Below are positions 63,241 to 64,000 of a DNA stretch of 64,000 bases, piece by piece. Numbering within the stretch: the stretch's first letter is position 1; each line of letters opens with the position of its first letter. The stretch is from NCBI GenBank assembly GCA_002733865.1, contig NVXM01000027.1:1-64000 (forward strand), written 5' to 3'. Both the position numbers and the translations under genes were made by a program. The stretch comes from Sphingopyxis sp. GTDB taxonomy: Bacteria; Pseudomonadota; Alphaproteobacteria; Sphingomonadales; Sphingomonadaceae. The notes under the pieces were generated by a model. It saw nothing but the letters and a program-made list of their open reading frames with translations. It was not told the origin of the DNA and did no database searches.

Positions 63241-64000
63241 ATGGCGAAAGCAGCTTCTTCGTTCAATATCAGCCGTATCGCCCTGATACTCGCAGCCTTG
63301 CTGGCGCTGGCAGCGGTCGGCGTACAAATTTATCGCAGCATGAATGATGATAACGAGATGACCGCATCCGTGGCAACCGTCGACAACGAACCGGCGCCCA
63401 GCGTTGATGAGGTCATCGCCGGTCTGGAAAAAAAGCTGCAGGACAATCCTGACGATGCGGAAAGCTGGCGGATGCTGGGCTGGAGCTATTTCGAAACGCA
63501 AAAATTTGCCGAATCAGCGACCGCGATGAAGCGAGCGACCACGCTGGATCCGGATAATCCCGAATATTGGTCGATGCTGGGCGAAGCCCTGGTGATGGCC
63601 AGCGACGGTCAGCAAGTCCCTCCGGACGCCGCAGCCGCGTTCCGCAATGCGCTGAAATATGACGCCAAGGATCCGCGCGCGCGCTACTTTCTGGCGGTCC
63701 AGAAAGATATATCTGGTGACCACAGGGGCGCGATTGATGACTGGTTTGCCCTGCTCGGCGACACCCCCGCCGACGCGCCCTATGCCGCCGACATCCGCCG
63801 GGTGATCGGACAGGTCGCTGAGAAGGAAGGTATTGATGTCGCGGCCCGTCTGGCCAAGGTCGCCCCGGCAGCGCCGACTGGCGGTATCGCCACCGACGGC
63901 CCCGCGGTCGCCACCGCTGCGATCCCCGGCCCAAGCCGCGAGGAAATGAAAGCAGCAGCAGCCTTGCCTCCCGGCCAGCAGGAAGCCATGATCGCCAATA
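63241..64000 (+). CDS. CcmI/CycH-like cytochrome c biogenesis TPR protein, N-terminal part
   Basis: 253 codons to the right edge, no stop. A single N-terminal span (ISRIALILAALLALAAVGVQ) precedes tetratricopeptide repeats: AESWRMLGWSYFETQKFAES, PEYWSMLGEALVMASDGQQV and PRARYFLAVQKDISGDHRGA. This is the layout of the periplasmic domain of CcmI/CycH, which holds apocytochrome c for haem ligation; a Pro/Ala-rich tail follows. It diverges from the multihaem operon with 242 bp between starts (218 bp from the ATG), which makes functional sense. Ambiguous with other membrane-anchored TPR proteins. Confidence 0.72.
   Translation, partial: MAKAASSFNISRIALILAALLALAAVGVQIYRSMNDDNEMTASVATVDNEPAPSVDEVIAGLEKKLQDNPDDAESWRMLGWSYFETQKFAESATAMKRATTLDPDNPEYWSMLGEALVMASDGQQVPPDAAAAFRNALKYDAKDPRARYFLAVQKDISGDHRGAIDDWFALLGDTPADAPYAADIRRVIGQVAEKEGIDVAARLAKVAPAAPTGGIATDGPAVATAAIPGPSREEMKAAAALPPGQQEAMIAN

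Noticed and set aside
1..64000. CRISPR array, rRNA operon, insertion sequence or phage genes
   Set aside because: No regularly spaced repeats, no rRNA sequence, no transposase or capsid-type protein was seen anywhere in the window.

Overview
The window looks like chromosomal DNA of a sphingomonad-type alphaproteobacterium (Sphingorhabdus, Parasphingorhabdus or Sphingopyxis-like). This rests on the coding style, a Mic60/mitofilin-like gene behind hemC-hemD, sphingomonad-style short palindromic intergenic repeats, and many catabolic and redox genes such as CYP153, a haloalkane dehalogenase, a Rieske oxygenase and an acyl-CoA carboxylase. Taxonomy is inferred from gene content; no marker gene was compared.

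Layout. 1-6.7 kb: 5' part of a transketolase-like 2-oxoacid dehydrogenase E1, divergent from an Lrp/AsnC regulator; tRNA-Thr(GGT); two thioesterases; an Xaa-Pro aminopeptidase and an oligopeptidase B. 6.7-16.2 kb: conserved core with mic60-hemD-hemC, tsaD-gpsA, a polysaccharide flippase, adenosine kinase, an EI24 protein, a lipoprotein and queG. 16.2-20.8 kb: a NatAB-type ABC exporter, a CYP153 P450 behind a perfect inverted repeat, msrB and a VOC protein. 20.9-26.1 kb: a four-gene operon for a flavoprotein mutase-like enzyme, GtrA, a sulfatase-fold transferase and a GT-C-like membrane protein, probably for surface glycan modification. 26.2-38.5 kb: a frameshifted amino-acid permease, nhaA with a DUF885 hydrolase, gspN with a luciferase-like monooxygenase, a thioredoxin-like protein, an orphan membrane protein, ispG with a dienelactone hydrolase, an SDR gene with an internal deletion, and an isoaspartyl peptidase.

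38.7-40.3 kb holds a compact accessory module: an Abi_C protein with an RX4-6H (HEPN-type) motif overlaps by 8 bp a protein with a C-terminal TIR domain that keeps the catalytic glutamate. This is the best candidate for an undescribed defence system. 40.6-48.3 kb: an EreA/ChaN-like secreted protein, an acyl-CoA carboxyltransferase, an M20 peptidase with altered metal ligands, a haloalkane dehalogenase and a beta-barrel porin-like protein. The carboxyltransferase and dehalogenase share a 93-bp upstream element. 48.3-56.7 kb: three secreted Sel1/Hcp-like proteins, a Rieske oxygenase with two SnoaL-like proteins around a palindrome, and an M3 peptidase.

56.8-63.0 kb is an unusual redox operon on the minus strand. 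It encodes an FAD/NAD(P)H oxidoreductase fused to two cyclic-nucleotide-binding domains and a four-cluster ferredoxin; a b-type cytochrome-like membrane protein with two His pairs; a protein with a cytosolic FHA domain, one membrane span and ten CXXCH haem sites; and a metallophosphoesterase. A CcmI-like gene for cytochrome c maturation diverges from it and runs off the right edge. I infer a trans-membrane electron conduit under cyclic-nucleotide and phosphoprotein control.
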